Shown piece after piece: positions 35,549-42,952 of a DNA stretch of 56,999 bases. This DNA is from JACVRM01 sp036824245 (GTDB lineage: Bacteria > Actinomycetota > Thermoleophilia > Gaiellales > Gaiellaceae), in assembly GCA_036824245.1 (NCBI GenBank), contig DAITAO010000010.1:1-56999 (forward strand), read 5' to 3'. Position 1 is the first letter of the stretch, and the number at the start of each line of letters is the position of its first letter. Made by a program: the position numbers and the translations under genes. The notes under the pieces are model-generated. The model was not told where the DNA came from. It did not search any database and saw nothing but the letters and a program-made list of their open reading frames with translations.

Positions 35549-36928
35549 TCAGGGGCGCTGGCGCAACGCCGGAAAGAGAATCACGTCGCGGATCGTGTCG
35601 CGGCCCGCCAGCACCATCGCCAGACGGTCGATGCCAAGCCCGAGCCCGCCGGTCGGCGGCATCCCGTACGACAACGCCTCCACGTAGTCCGCGTCGCCGG
35701 CCTCTGCAGTCACGTCGCCCGCCTCGCGCTCGCCCGCCTGCATCGTGAAGCGGCGGTCCTGCTCCTCCGGATCGTTCAGCTCGGTGAAGGCGTTGCCCAG
35801 CTCCATGCCGCCCACGAAGTACTCGAAGCGCTCCACGATCGTCGGGTCGTCGTCGGTCGCCCGCGCGAAGGGCGAGAGCTCAACGGGGTAGTCGTGGAGG
35901 ATGGTGGGCTCGATCAGGTCCGGCTCGACGAAGTAGCTGAGCGCGTGATCGACGAGCTGCGCCCACGTGCGGTCGGCATGCGTGTCGACGCCGCGCTCGT
36001 CGAGCCGTGCACGGAGCTCGGCCGCGTCCCTGGTCCAGAGCCCTCGCTCTTCGAGCGCGTCGACGAGCTTCAGGCGCCGCCACGGCGGCGCGAGGTCGAC
36101 CTCGTGCTCCTTGAACGTCACGCGTGTCCGGCCGAGCACCTCCTCGGCAACGGTCGCGACTAGCTCCTCCATGCGCACCATCGTGTCGCGGTAGTCCGCG
36201 TACGCCTCGTACCACTCGAGCATCGTGAACTCGGGATGGTTCTTGTAGGAGACGCTCTCGTTGCGGAAGTCCTTGCCGATCTCGTACACGCGCTCGTAGC
36301 CGCCCACAATCAGCCGCTTGAGATACAGCTCGGTGGCGATGCGCAGGTAGACGTCCTGGTCGAGCTCGTTGTGGTGCGTGACGAAGGGCTCGGCGAAACC
36401 TCCGCCGTAGCGCGGTTGCAGGACCGGCGTCTCGACCTCGATGAAGCCGTGGCCGTCCAGGTAGCGGCGGATCGCCGTCACGGCGCGCGTGCGTAGCGCG
36501 AAGTCGCTGCGTGTCTCCTCGTTCATGAGCAGGTCTAGGTAGCGCTTGCGGTAGCGCAGCTCGACGTCCCGCAGCCCGTGGAAGGTGTCGGGGAGGCGAC
36601 GGCTGATCCTCGCGAGGGGCTCGAGCGCTCGCACCCGGAGCGACGGCTCGCCGCGCCGTGTCCGCATGGGCACGCCTTCGACCCCCACAATGTCACCGAG
36701 ATTCACCGCCAGCTCGCCCAGCTCGTCCGGCTGGCAGAAGAGCTGCACGCGGCCGGAGCGGTCGACGAGGTCGAGGAAGACGAGCTTGCCCATGTCGCGG
36801 CGCGCCATCACGCGTCCGGCCAGTCGACGGGTCTCTTGCGCTTCCTGCCCCGCGTCGAGCGACTCGGCCTCGGCGCGGACGGCGGCGACCTCGACACGGT
36901 CCGGGAAGCGCTTTGGGAGCTCACTCAT
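35549..36928 (-). CDS. lysS: Lysyl-tRNA synthetase, class II
   Basis: Predicted 459 residues from ATG at 36928. OB-fold anticodon-binding domain (about 1-135, RMARRDMGKLVFLDLVDRSGRVQLF), motif 1 (FIEVETPVLQPRYGG), motif 2 (GKDFRNESVSYKNHPEFTMLEWYEAY) and motif 3 (GGLGLGIDRLAMVLAGRDTIRDVILFP). Charges tRNA-Lys in the cytoplasm. The start is chosen by family length, but there is no Shine-Dalgarno before it, and the frame stays open through the 24-bp repeats to TTG at 37048, which would add 40 residues with three 8-residue repeats. It converges on the exopolysaccharide operon with 67 nt between. Confidence 0.95.
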   Translation of the reverse strand: MSELPKRFPDRVEVAAVRAEAESLDAGQEAQETRRLAGRVMARRDMGKLVFLDLVDRSGRVQLFCQPDELGELAVNLGDIVGVEGVPMRTRRGEPSLRVRALEPLARISRRLPDTFHGLRDVELRYRKRYLDLLMNEETRSDFALRTRAVTAIRRYLDGHGFIEVETPVLQPRYGGGFAEPFVTHHNELDQDVYLRIATELYLKRLIVGGYERVYEIGKDFRNESVSYKNHPEFTMLEWYEAYADYRDTMVRMEELVATVAEEVLGRTRVTFKEHEVDLAPPWRRLKLVDALEERGLWTRDAAELRARLDERGVDTHADRTWAQLVDHALSYFVEPDLIEPTILHDYPVELSPFARATDDDPTIVERFEYFVGGMELGNAFTELNDPEEQDRRFTMQAGEREAGDVTAEAGDADYVEALSYGMPPTGGLGLGIDRLAMVLAGRDTIRDVILFPALRQRP

Positions 36929-36946
36929 GGAGGCCGCGAGTTTATT

Positions 36947-37041
36947 CCGAAGAAAGTCCGCCGCTTCGTTCCGAAGAAAGTCCGGCGCGCTTAACCGAAG
37001 AAAATCCGGCGCGCTGCGCGCGCCATGACGACTTTCTTCGG
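36947..37041. repeat. Three 24-bp direct repeats plus one inverted copy upstream of lysS
   Basis: CCGAAGAAA(G/A)TCCG starts at 36947, 36971 and 36995, exactly 24 bp apart. The inverse GACTTTCTTCGG is at 37030-37041. In lysS-sense RNA the 5' arm CCGAAGAAAGTC could pair with any of three downstream GACTTTCTTCGG-like arms, giving mutually exclusive hairpins. The period is a multiple of 3 and in frame with lysS. Confidence 0.8.
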
Positions 37042-37206
37042 TTTTCAAGGTCTATCGACGCGCCGCAGCGAGCGAAGACGGGCAAAGCCGCCTCCGCGGC
37101 GGCCATCAGGCGGCAAGGCTTGAGGCAGGCGAGGCCGGAAGATGCGGGTGCGCAGCGCCGTCTTACGCAGACAGCAACACCTTCATGCGAAAGAGAGGCA
37201 CCACTG

Positions 37207-37608
37207 ATGAAACGACGTCCACGCAAGCTGCTCCGCCTCGCGTTGGTCGGCTTCGCCGCGGCGTCCGTGCTCGTTCCCGTCGCCCAGGCTGGACCGGACG
37301 ATCGCCCGCTGTCTGTGGCGACCTCGCCGGCTCTACAGCAGCGGATCGTGAGCCCGGACGATCGCCCGCTGTCCGTCGCGACTTCGCCGGCTCTCCAGGA
37401 GCGGGTCGTCAGCCCGGACGACCGGAGCGTGCCGTTCGCGACGCCGGCCGCGCCCAGAACGACCGTGCAGGTCATCGACGGGCCAAGCGGCTTCGACTGG
37501 GGTGACGCAGGCATCGGCGCGTTCGGCGCGTTCGCCCTGGCACTTCTGCTCGGCGCCATGCTCCTCATCACCGTCCGGCACCGCCACTACTCCCTGGCAC
37601 ACGACTGA
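37207..37608 (+). CDS. PDDR-repeat membrane-anchored protein, copy 1
   Basis: Predicted 133 residues. A signal peptide (about 1-28, ending VAQAG) is followed by two nearly identical 20-residue repeats, PDDRPLSVATSPALQ(Q/E)R-V-S, and a third diverged unit starting PDDRSVPFAT. Then comes GFDWGDAGIGAFGAF leading straight into a hydrophobic helix (about 99-122) and a short His/Arg tail. No enzyme motif. The neighbouring gene at 37956 encodes a protein of the same plan. Probably a single-pass protein with a short extracytoplasmic repeat domain; function unknown. ATG start. Divergent from lysS and followed by a strong hairpin. Confidence 0.75.
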   Translation: MKRRPRKLLRLALVGFAAASVLVPVAQAGPDDRPLSVATSPALQQRIVSPDDRPLSVATSPALQERVVSPDDRSVPFATPAAPRTTVQVIDGPSGFDWGDAGIGAFGAFALALLLGAMLLITVRHRHYSLAHD

Positions 37609-37955
37609 CGGCGACCCCTGCCGCCTGACCGCCGCCCGGCCGCGCCCCAGAGCGCGGCCGGGCGGCACGCTGTGGACGAACCGTCACGCATTCGGCACAC
37701 CAACAGGGACAGTCCCTGGTCACGTCCGCTCCGGACAGATGTGGAGCATCTGTGACGCTTCCGGCGCGGTTGGCCCGGATCAAGCGGCCGGCAACCCTGA
37801 ACGCCAGCATCCCAGCGGTTGTAACCCCGTAACGGCGTCTGACCAGCGCGCCCTTACCGAGCCGTGACCGCCGCGTGGGTGGTTCGTGACCGCCGAAGCG
37901 CAAGCTCGTCCAGAAGCGACCGCGGCGGGCGGTCGCCAAGGCAGGAGGAACCGAC
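37609..37955. other. Intergenic region between the two PDDR genes
   Basis: 347 nt without a convincing gene. It holds the terminator hairpin at 37631-37666, a palindrome GGGACAGTCCC at 37706-37716, two direct copies of GTGACCGCCG (37864-37903 area), and the AGGAGGA ribosome binding site of the downstream gene near 37942. Confidence 0.6.
37631..37666 (+). terminator. 15-bp hairpin after PDDR gene 1
   Basis: GCCGCCCGGCCGCGC (37631-37645) and its perfect complement (37652-37666) with a 6-nt loop, 22 nt after the stop. There is no T tract, common in high-GC actinobacteria. Confidence 0.7.
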
Positions 37956-38381
37956 ATGATGAAGTGGATCGTCTCAGCACTCGTTGCCACTGCGATCGCC
38001 GCTCCGGCGGCCCAGGCGGCCGACCGAGGCGTCAGCCCGGATGACCGCTCAGTCAGCCGCGCGACATCGCCGACGCTCCAGGCTCAGAGCACGAGCCCGG
38101 ACGATCGCGCCCTAAACCGGGCAACGTCGCCGGCACTTCGGGCGCCGAACCTCGGGGCCGACGACCGCGCCCTTCCGCGCGCGACCGTCGACATCCGGGA
38201 GACGCCGCAGCCGGTGCAGGTCATCGTCCGCCAGCCCCGCGGTTTTGACTGGGGCGACGCGCTGACCGGCGCCCTGGCGGCCGGCGGTCTCGCCGCCGTT
38301 CTGGCTGCACTGGCCATCTTCGGACTGCGGCGCAGGAGCCTCCCCGAAACCCACCGGTCCCCGAGGCTCAGCTCAACTTAG
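37956..38381 (+). CDS. PDDR-repeat membrane-anchored protein, copy 2
   Basis: Predicted 141 residues, a paralogue of 37207-37608. A signal peptide (about 1-22, ending AAQAAD) is followed by repeats SPDDRSVSRATSPTLQ, SPDDRALNRATSPALR and ADDRALPRATVDI. A linker PVQVIVRQPRGFDWGDALTG leads into a membrane helix (about 99-122) and the basic RRRS tail. The shared plan with copy 1 is signal peptide, 2-3 (S)PDDRxxxRATSPxL units, hydrophobic linker VQVI, GFDWGDA, helix, Arg tail. ATG start with a strong AGGAGGAACCGAC. Function unknown; the repeat could be a ligand- or protein-interaction stalk. Confidence 0.75.
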   Translation: MMKWIVSALVATAIAAPAAQAADRGVSPDDRSVSRATSPTLQAQSTSPDDRALNRATSPALRAPNLGADDRALPRATVDIRETPQPVQVIVRQPRGFDWGDALTGALAAGGLAAVLAALAIFGLRRRSLPETHRSPRLSST

Positions 38382-38410
38382 AAGAGCGATTCCCGCACTC
38401 GCTCACGCGG

Positions 38411-38435
38411 CAGGGGCGGGCTTTGCCCGCCCCTG
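38411..38435. terminator. Hairpin between PDDR gene 2 and greA
   Basis: CAGGGGCGGGC, loop TTT, GCCCGCCCCTG: perfect 11-bp stem. It lies between two convergent genes and can act for both. Confidence 0.75.
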
Positions 38436-38509
38436 CTCGTTAGGGCCGACCGCCCGCGTCCCGAAGAAGTGGTCATGGCCCACGCGAAGCCCGGGCCGGA
38501 CTTGTTCGG

Positions 38510-38983
38510 TTACGCGGCCTTGATGTCCAGGATCTTGAACTTCAGCGCGCCGCGTGGCGCGGCCACGTCGACCGTCTCGCCCTTCTTTCGGCCGATGATG
38601 GCTTTGCCGACGGGTGACTCGTTCGAGAGCTTGTTCTCGGCGGGGTTCGCCTCCGCCGATCCGACGATCTGATACTCGAACGTCTTGTTCGCCTCCACGT
38701 CGCGTAGGCGAACCGTCGTGCCGATCGACACGACGTCAGATGTGACGTCTCGGCGCTCGATCACACGCGCCGAGCGCAGGCGCTCCTCGAGCGTCGCAAT
38801 GCGGTGCTCGAGCAGCATCTGCTCGTTCTTCGCGTCGTCGTACTCGGCGTTCTCGGCGATGTCGCCGAACTCGCGTGCCACCCGAATACGCTCCGCAACC
38901 TCACGGCGCCTCTGCGTCGAGAGGTGCTCGATCTCCTGTTTCAGCTTTTCGTAACCCTCGCGGGTCAGGACGATTTCCTTCAC
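38510..38983 (-). CDS. greA: Transcription elongation factor GreA
   Basis: Predicted 157 residues, exactly family length. Residues 1-76 are the antiparallel coiled coil that enters the RNA polymerase secondary channel (LTREGYEKLKQEIEHL, REFGDIAENAEYDDAKNEQMLLEHRIATLE, with acidic tip DIAENAEYD). Residues about 80-157 are the FKBP-like domain (VVSIGTTVRLRD, ESPVGKAIIGRKKGETVDVAAPRG). It stimulates transcript cleavage in stalled complexes. It has its own promoter (39035-39064) although coaX is upstream on the same strand. Confidence 0.97.
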   Translation of the reverse strand: MKEIVLTREGYEKLKQEIEHLSTQRRREVAERIRVAREFGDIAENAEYDDAKNEQMLLEHRIATLEERLRSARVIERRDVTSDVVSIGTTVRLRDVEANKTFEYQIVGSAEANPAENKLSNESPVGKAIIGRKKGETVDVAAPRGALKFKILDIKAA

Positions 38984-39034
38984 GCCTCCTCCGAACCCAA
39001 AAAGAGAAAATCGCGGCCGGAACCGCGGGCGAGA

Positions 39035-39064
39035 ATGTTAGCGCCGCAGGCCGACAGCCGTCAA
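39035..39064 (-). promoter_or_regulatory. greA promoter
   Basis: Minus strand TTGACG (39059-39064), 18-bp spacer, TAACAT (39035-39040), about 50 nt upstream of the greA start. Good match to a housekeeping sigma promoter. Confidence 0.65.
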
Positions 39065-39106
39065 TTCTCGGGTTGAGTCACAGCGTACGTGCCGCGCAGA
39101 GCCTGC

Positions 39107-39131
39107 ACGCGCCTCGCAGCCGCAGGCGCGT
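39107..39131 (-). terminator. Hairpin after coaX
   Basis: ACGCGCCT / AGGCGCGT, 8-bp stem with 9-nt loop, 6 nt past the coaX stop on the minus strand. No T tract. Confidence 0.4.
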
Positions 39132-39136
39132 CGGCT

Positions 39137-39898
39137 TCAGCTCTCCGCGCTCTCGTTGAGTGCCCAGATCAGCCGCAGGCCCTCGAGTGTGAGCTCAGGG
39201 TCGACGCGCTCGATCGTGGCGGCGTGGGGCGTGATGAGCTCGGCGAGGCCGCCCGTGGCGACGGCGGGAGCTTCGACAGCGAGCTCCTGGCGGATGCGGG
39301 TGACGATGGCGTCCACCTGTCCCGCGAAGCCGTAGACGAGGCCCGACTGGAGCGCCGTCGCCGTCGTCTTGGCGATCACGGTGGCCGGTTCGACGAAGTC
39401 GACCCGGAAAAGACGCGCGGCTCGAGCCGAGAGCGCGTCCATCGAGACCTCGATCCCCGGGGCGAGCACGCCGCCCACGTACTCACCCTCGGCGGAGACG
39501 ACGTCGAAGTTGGTCGAGGTCCCGAAGTCGACGACGATGCAGGGTGCGCCGTAGCGGGCGCGCGCTGCCACTGCATTCGCGATGCGGTCGGCACCCAGCT
39601 CGCGCGGATCGTCGTAGCGGATCGGGATGCCCGTGCGTGCGCCCGGCCCAACGACGAGGAGCGGGACTCGCGCCCAGCGCTCGGCCAGCTCCTCGTAGGA
39701 ACGGACGAGCGCGGGCACCGTGGAGGCCAGGCAGATCCCCGTGACCGAGCCCAGCTCGAACAGGTGTGTGACGAGCACGCCGAGCTCGTCCCCCGTACGC
39801 CGGGCCTCCGTGGCGACGCGCCGCCGGTCGGCAAGCCGCTCGCCGTCGAAAAGCCCGTACACGGTGTCGGTGTTTCCGACGTCGACGGCGAGGAGCAC
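39137..39898 (-). CDS. coaX: Type III pantothenate kinase
   Basis: Predicted 253 residues. LLAVDVGNTDTVYGLF is the N-terminal phosphate-binding motif of the ASKHA fold, RELGADRIANAVAARARY and VVDFGTSTNFDVV (second DxGT) bind ATP and metal, and GGVLAPGIEVSMDAL and VATGGLAELI complete the CoaX pattern. It phosphorylates pantothenate, the first step of CoA synthesis, in the cytoplasm; CoaX enzymes need a monovalent cation. GTG start without an obvious Shine-Dalgarno, perhaps leaderless. Lies between the folK-DUF2469 pair and greA on the minus strand. Confidence 0.95.
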   Translation of the reverse strand: MLLAVDVGNTDTVYGLFDGERLADRRRVATEARRTGDELGVLVTHLFELGSVTGICLASTVPALVRSYEELAERWARVPLLVVGPGARTGIPIRYDDPRELGADRIANAVAARARYGAPCIVVDFGTSTNFDVVSAEGEYVGGVLAPGIEVSMDALSARAARLFRVDFVEPATVIAKTTATALQSGLVYGFAGQVDAIVTRIRQELAVEAPAVATGGLAELITPHAATIERVDPELTLEGLRLIWALNESAES

Positions 39899-40010
39899 GG
39901 ACGCAGGCTACTGGGGTCGAGCGCCAAGAATCACGCTTCCGGCACGGTCGCGCGCACCCTGCTTGCGGAATTCCGCGTTACCGTCGACAACGGGGTGGCG
40001 GGTGGATACC

Positions 40011-40028
40011 CCCCACCCCGGGGTGGGG
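40011..40028 (-). terminator. GC palindrome downstream of the folK-DUF2469 pair
   Basis: CCCCACCCCGGGGTGGGG, an 18-bp perfect palindrome about 90 nt after the DUF2469 stop. Probably folds as a 7-bp stem with a 4-nt loop. The rest of 39899-40116 shows nothing coding. Confidence 0.45.
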
Positions 40029-40116
40029 CCGCGCGCGTGAAGATGATGAGCGCCCGTGCGTGCCCGACCCGGCCCCGACTCATCGGTTACAGCCCTTTCG
40101 GTACGGCCAGGCGGTG

Positions 40117-40488
40117 CTACTCGTCGTCGGACGAGAGCGGCTCGCCGATCCGGTCTGCGAGCGCCTCGGGCGTCAGCTTGGGCTCCTCGCCTTCACCGCG
40201 CAGCTCTTCCACGGTCACGTCACTCGAGGTGTAGATCTCGGCGCGCGGAATCATGCGCGTCGGCCGGTTCTTGTCCCAGACCCAGACGTCCTCCATGCGG
40301 AGGTGGAAGAACGGATAGCCGGGCTGCGGGATGTAGTTGAGGTCGAGCTTGTTGCAGAGGTACGTCGAGTCCTGGGTCAAAACGCAGTAGCGGAACAGGC
40401 TGAAGACGGCCGTGTACTCCTTCTTCAGCTGGAGCTCGAGCTCGGCCTCGAACTCGTCGAGCTCGTCGAGATGCGACATGTCGCTCAT
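40117..40488 (-). CDS. DUF2469 conserved actinobacterial protein
   Basis: Predicted 123 residues, slightly longer than the usual 100-110. The family core is plain: EFEAELELQLKKEYTAVFSLFRYCVLT, TYLCNKLDL, MEDVWVWDKNRPTRMIPRAEIYTSSDVTVEEL. The C-terminal 30 residues (EEPKLTPEALADRIGEP) are variable and acidic. Function unknown; the family is almost restricted to actinobacteria. The start ATG overlaps the folK stop (ATGA), so the two are translationally coupled, which is unusual company since relatives usually sit near rnhB and a YraN-family nuclease gene. Confidence 0.85.
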   Translation of the reverse strand: MSDMSHLDELDEFEAELELQLKKEYTAVFSLFRYCVLTQDSTYLCNKLDLNYIPQPGYPFFHLRMEDVWVWDKNRPTRMIPRAEIYTSSDVTVEELRGEGEEPKLTPEALADRIGEPLSSDDE

Positions 40489-40937
40489 TGTAGTGTCGCG
40501 AGCAGCGCTGAAACGGCTCCGCGGCCGGGCACCATCAGCTCCGGATCGAGCTCCGCCAGAGGCTCCAGCACGAAGCGGCGCTCGGCCAGCCGCGGATGGG
40601 GAATCGTGAGGCCCGGCTCGTCGACGCTGTCGGCTCCATAGAGCAGGAGATCGAGGTCGAGGGTCCGGGGGCCGAAACGGGCCCCGCCCCGGGTGCGACC
40701 GAGCGAGCGCTCGACCGCAAGCAGCCGGGCGAGCAGGTCACGCGGACCCAGCTCGGTCGAGATGCGCGCCGCCGCGTTCAGGAAACGAGGCTGCTCGGTG
40801 ATGCCGACCGGGGCCGTATCCCGAAAGGTCGAGACGGCCACGACGGTGATCCCAGGCTCCCGCGACAGCTTCTCCAGCGCCGTGCGCAGATAGGCCTCGC
40901 GATCGCCGAGGTTCGAACCCAGGCCGATATATGCGAC
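40485..40937 (-). CDS. folK: 6-hydroxymethyl-7,8-dihydropterin pyrophosphokinase (start codon unclear)
   Basis: About 150 residues. VAYIGLGSNLGDREAYL is the FolK N-terminus, TAPVGITEQPRFLNAAA binds pterin, and LGRTRGGARFGPRTLDLDLLLYG carries the catalytic Arg and Mg-binding Asp pair (DLDLLL), followed by IPHPRLAERRFVLEPLAEL. It transfers pyrophosphate from ATP to hydroxymethyl-dihydropterin in folate synthesis. In frame near the expected N-terminus there is no ATG, GTG or TTG; codons around it are GTA GCT GCG GTC GCA TAT ATC. The end at 40937 is set by homology. Either a non-standard start or a base error is likely. Confidence 0.88.
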   Translation of the reverse strand, partial: VAYIGLGSNLGDREAYLRTALEKLSREPGITVVAVSTFRDTAPVGITEQPRFLNAAARISTELGPRDLLARLLAVERSLGRTRGGARFGPRTLDLDLLLYGADSVDEPGLTIPHPRLAERRFVLEPLAELDPELMVPGRGAVSALLATLQ

Positions 40938-40958
40938 CGCAGCTACAGTCCAGACCCT

Positions 40959-42584
40959 ATGCGCCGCGCGGGCAGCGCCACTGCAGTCCTCTGCGCGCTC
41001 GTGCTCGCGGCTCCGTCGGTCGCCCTCGCGTCGACGCTCGCCCGTCGCGCGGCCGCGCCCGCACGCGGCGCGCTCGGCAGCACGGAGTACGCACTCGTCG
41101 GCGTCCGCGACGGCATCACCGCGCGCGCAACGGTCGCGGCTGCCGGCGCCCAGCCGATCGCACCGGAGCTCGGCATTTGGCGGCTGCGGACCCGCCAGGC
41201 GAAACGAGTCCTGCCGCGACTCGCGCGCCTCGGCGTACTCCGTTACGCGGAGCCCGACCGGCCGCAGCAGGCAGCAAACCACCTCGGCTTCGGCGATCCG
41301 CTCGCTGCGCCTCAGTCCGCGTGGCACCTCTACCGAGTGGGCGCCGACCGAGCGGAGCCGCCGCCTCCGGGTGTTCCGTTGAGCGTCGTGGACTCGGGAC
41401 TGGACATGACCCACATGGAGTTCAAGGCGCGCCAGAACGTCGTCCCGCTGAACGCGCAGCCCACGTACTCGTGGGACGACCCGAACGGGCTGTACCACGG
41501 CACGATGGTCTCGTCCGTGGCCGCGGCGCCCGCCGACGGCCTGGGCACCGTGGGCGTGTACCCGCAGGCGGTGCTGCGGACGTACGCAGTCGCGGCCGTC
41601 GCCGGCGCCCCGCTGACGGGCGACGTCGTGCAGGGCCTGTATCGCGCCATCTCTTCCGGGCGGACGGTCGTCAACCTGAGTCTCTCGGGCCCGTCGTTCT
41701 CGCAGTCGGAGTACGAGGCGATCATCGCCGCGATCCGGAAGGGGGCGCTCGTGGTCGCCGCCGCCGGAAACGAGTTCGAGCAGGGCAGTCCCGTCGAGTA
41801 CCCGGCCAGCCTGCCGCACGTCCTCACCGTCGGTGCAACCGGCCTTGGCGATGCACCTGCGGCATTCTCCAACGCGAGCACGGCCGTCGATCTGGCCGCG
41901 CCGGGCGAGACGATCCCGGTTCAGCACCCGATCGACCCGGCGATGTCCCGGCTCGTGAGCGGAACGAGCTTCTCGAGCCCGATCGTGGCGGCAGCGGCGG
42001 CGTGGATCTGGACCGTTCGGGCGGACCTCGACAGCACCCAGCTCGTCGACGTGTTGCGGTCGTCGGCCCGTGACGTGTGGAAGACAGGCTTCGACGACCG
42101 AACTGGTTTCGGCGTGCTGGACATCCCGGCCGCCCTGGCGCACGCCGCCCCCGCTCGGGACTTGCAGGAGCCGAACGACGACATCGACCAGGTGGCTCCC
42201 CGCCGGCTGTTCGCCACCGGGCGAACGCCGCTGACGACCCTTGCGAAGCGCAGCACACGCATCTCGGCGAGGCTCGACGCCATCGAGGATCCCACCGACG
42301 TCTACCGGCTCGTGGTACCCGCGCATCGCACGCTCACCGCCACGGTGACCGGCACGTCGAACATGGGTGCAATTCTGTGGAGGGCCGGTGCACGCACGGT
42401 GCTCGGGCGGGGAGTCGACGCCACACGGAACCAGCTCGACACCAGCAACCGGCCGGGCAAGCGCGCGGAGCGCGTGGTCTATCGCAACGCCACCCGAAGC
42501 GCGATGACCATCTACCTCGACGTCTGGCTGGCGCGCGGGGCCGGTCGGCGCGCTACTTACACTGTTTCCGCGGCCGCTCGCTAA
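40959..42584 (+). CDS. Secreted subtilisin-like serine protease (S8)
   Basis: Predicted 541 residues. A signal peptide (about 1-25) precedes a propeptide-like region (about 40-105, YALVGVRDGITARATVAAAGAQ). The peptidase domain has catalytic Asp145 (SVVDSGLD), His180 (LYHGTMVSS), oxyanion Asn271 (VAAAGNEFE) and Ser337 (SGTSFSSP). The C-terminal domain (about 390-541, EPNDDIDQ..DPTDVYRLVVPAHRTLTATV) looks like a pre-peptidase C-terminal (PPC) beta domain. ATG start. Set between folK and folB on the opposite strand, convergent with folB (4-nt overlap). Degrades extracellular protein or processes surface proteins. Confidence 0.9.
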   Translation: MRRAGSATAVLCALVLAAPSVALASTLARRAAAPARGALGSTEYALVGVRDGITARATVAAAGAQPIAPELGIWRLRTRQAKRVLPRLARLGVLRYAEPDRPQQAANHLGFGDPLAAPQSAWHLYRVGADRAEPPPPGVPLSVVDSGLDMTHMEFKARQNVVPLNAQPTYSWDDPNGLYHGTMVSSVAAAPADGLGTVGVYPQAVLRTYAVAAVAGAPLTGDVVQGLYRAISSGRTVVNLSLSGPSFSQSEYEAIIAAIRKGALVVAAAGNEFEQGSPVEYPASLPHVLTVGATGLGDAPAAFSNASTAVDLAAPGETIPVQHPIDPAMSRLVSGTSFSSPIVAAAAAWIWTVRADLDSTQLVDVLRSSARDVWKTGFDDRTGFGVLDIPAALAHAAPARDLQEPNDDIDQVAPRRLFATGRTPLTTLAKRSTRISARLDAIEDPTDVYRLVVPAHRTLTATVTGTSNMGAILWRAGARTVLGRGVDATRNQLDTSNRPGKRAERVVYRNATRSAMTIYLDVWLARGAGRRATYTVSAAAR

Positions 42585-42952
42585 GAGTGTTGGTTTGGGG
42601 GTCGTCGCTCGACGACGGCCGCCGACTCGGCCAGCTGCAGTCCGGCCACACGGAGCCCCGGCTTGCGTACGCGCACTTGCACCCGCGCGACTGGGAAGCG
42701 GGTCGCGACCGCATCTGCAACAGCCGCCGCCAGCGCCTCGATGAGGTGGAAAGAGCGCCCGTCGGAGACCTCCCGCACGCAGGCTGCGACCTCGCGGTAG
42801 TCCACGGCGTCCTCGATGCGGTCGGAGAGCGCGGCGTCCGAGACGTCAAGCCACACGTCGAATAGGAATGGGCGCTCTCGCTGCCGTTCCTCCTCCGCGA
42901 CGCCGTGGCGACCCGGCACCTCGAGCCCGCGAAGCTCGAGCGTCAGCGTCAC
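42581..42952 (-). CDS. folB: Dihydroneopterin aldolase
   Basis: Predicted 123 residues, normal length. LELRGLEVPGRHGVAEEERQRERPFLFDVWLDVSD is the FolB start with the substrate-binding Glu in HGVAEEE; DYREVAACVREVSDGRSFHLIEALAAAVAD and VQVRVRKPG (catalytic Lys) follow. It cleaves dihydroneopterin to hydroxymethyl-dihydropterin and glycolaldehyde, the step before FolK. ATG start; it overlaps the end of folP by 4 nt, so folP-folB are coupled. The downstream folK is separated by the inserted protease gene. Confidence 0.93.
   Translation of the reverse strand: MTLTLELRGLEVPGRHGVAEEERQRERPFLFDVWLDVSDAALSDRIEDAVDYREVAACVREVSDGRSFHLIEALAAAVADAVATRFPVARVQVRVRKPGLRVAGLQLAESAAVVERRPPNQHS

Noticed and set aside
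40485..42326. A 613-codon minus-strand open frame across the protease gene
   Set aside because: Only its last 150 codons match a family (FolK); the rest is Arg/Ala/Gly-rich antisense of the subtilisin, whose catalytic motifs are intact on the plus strand.
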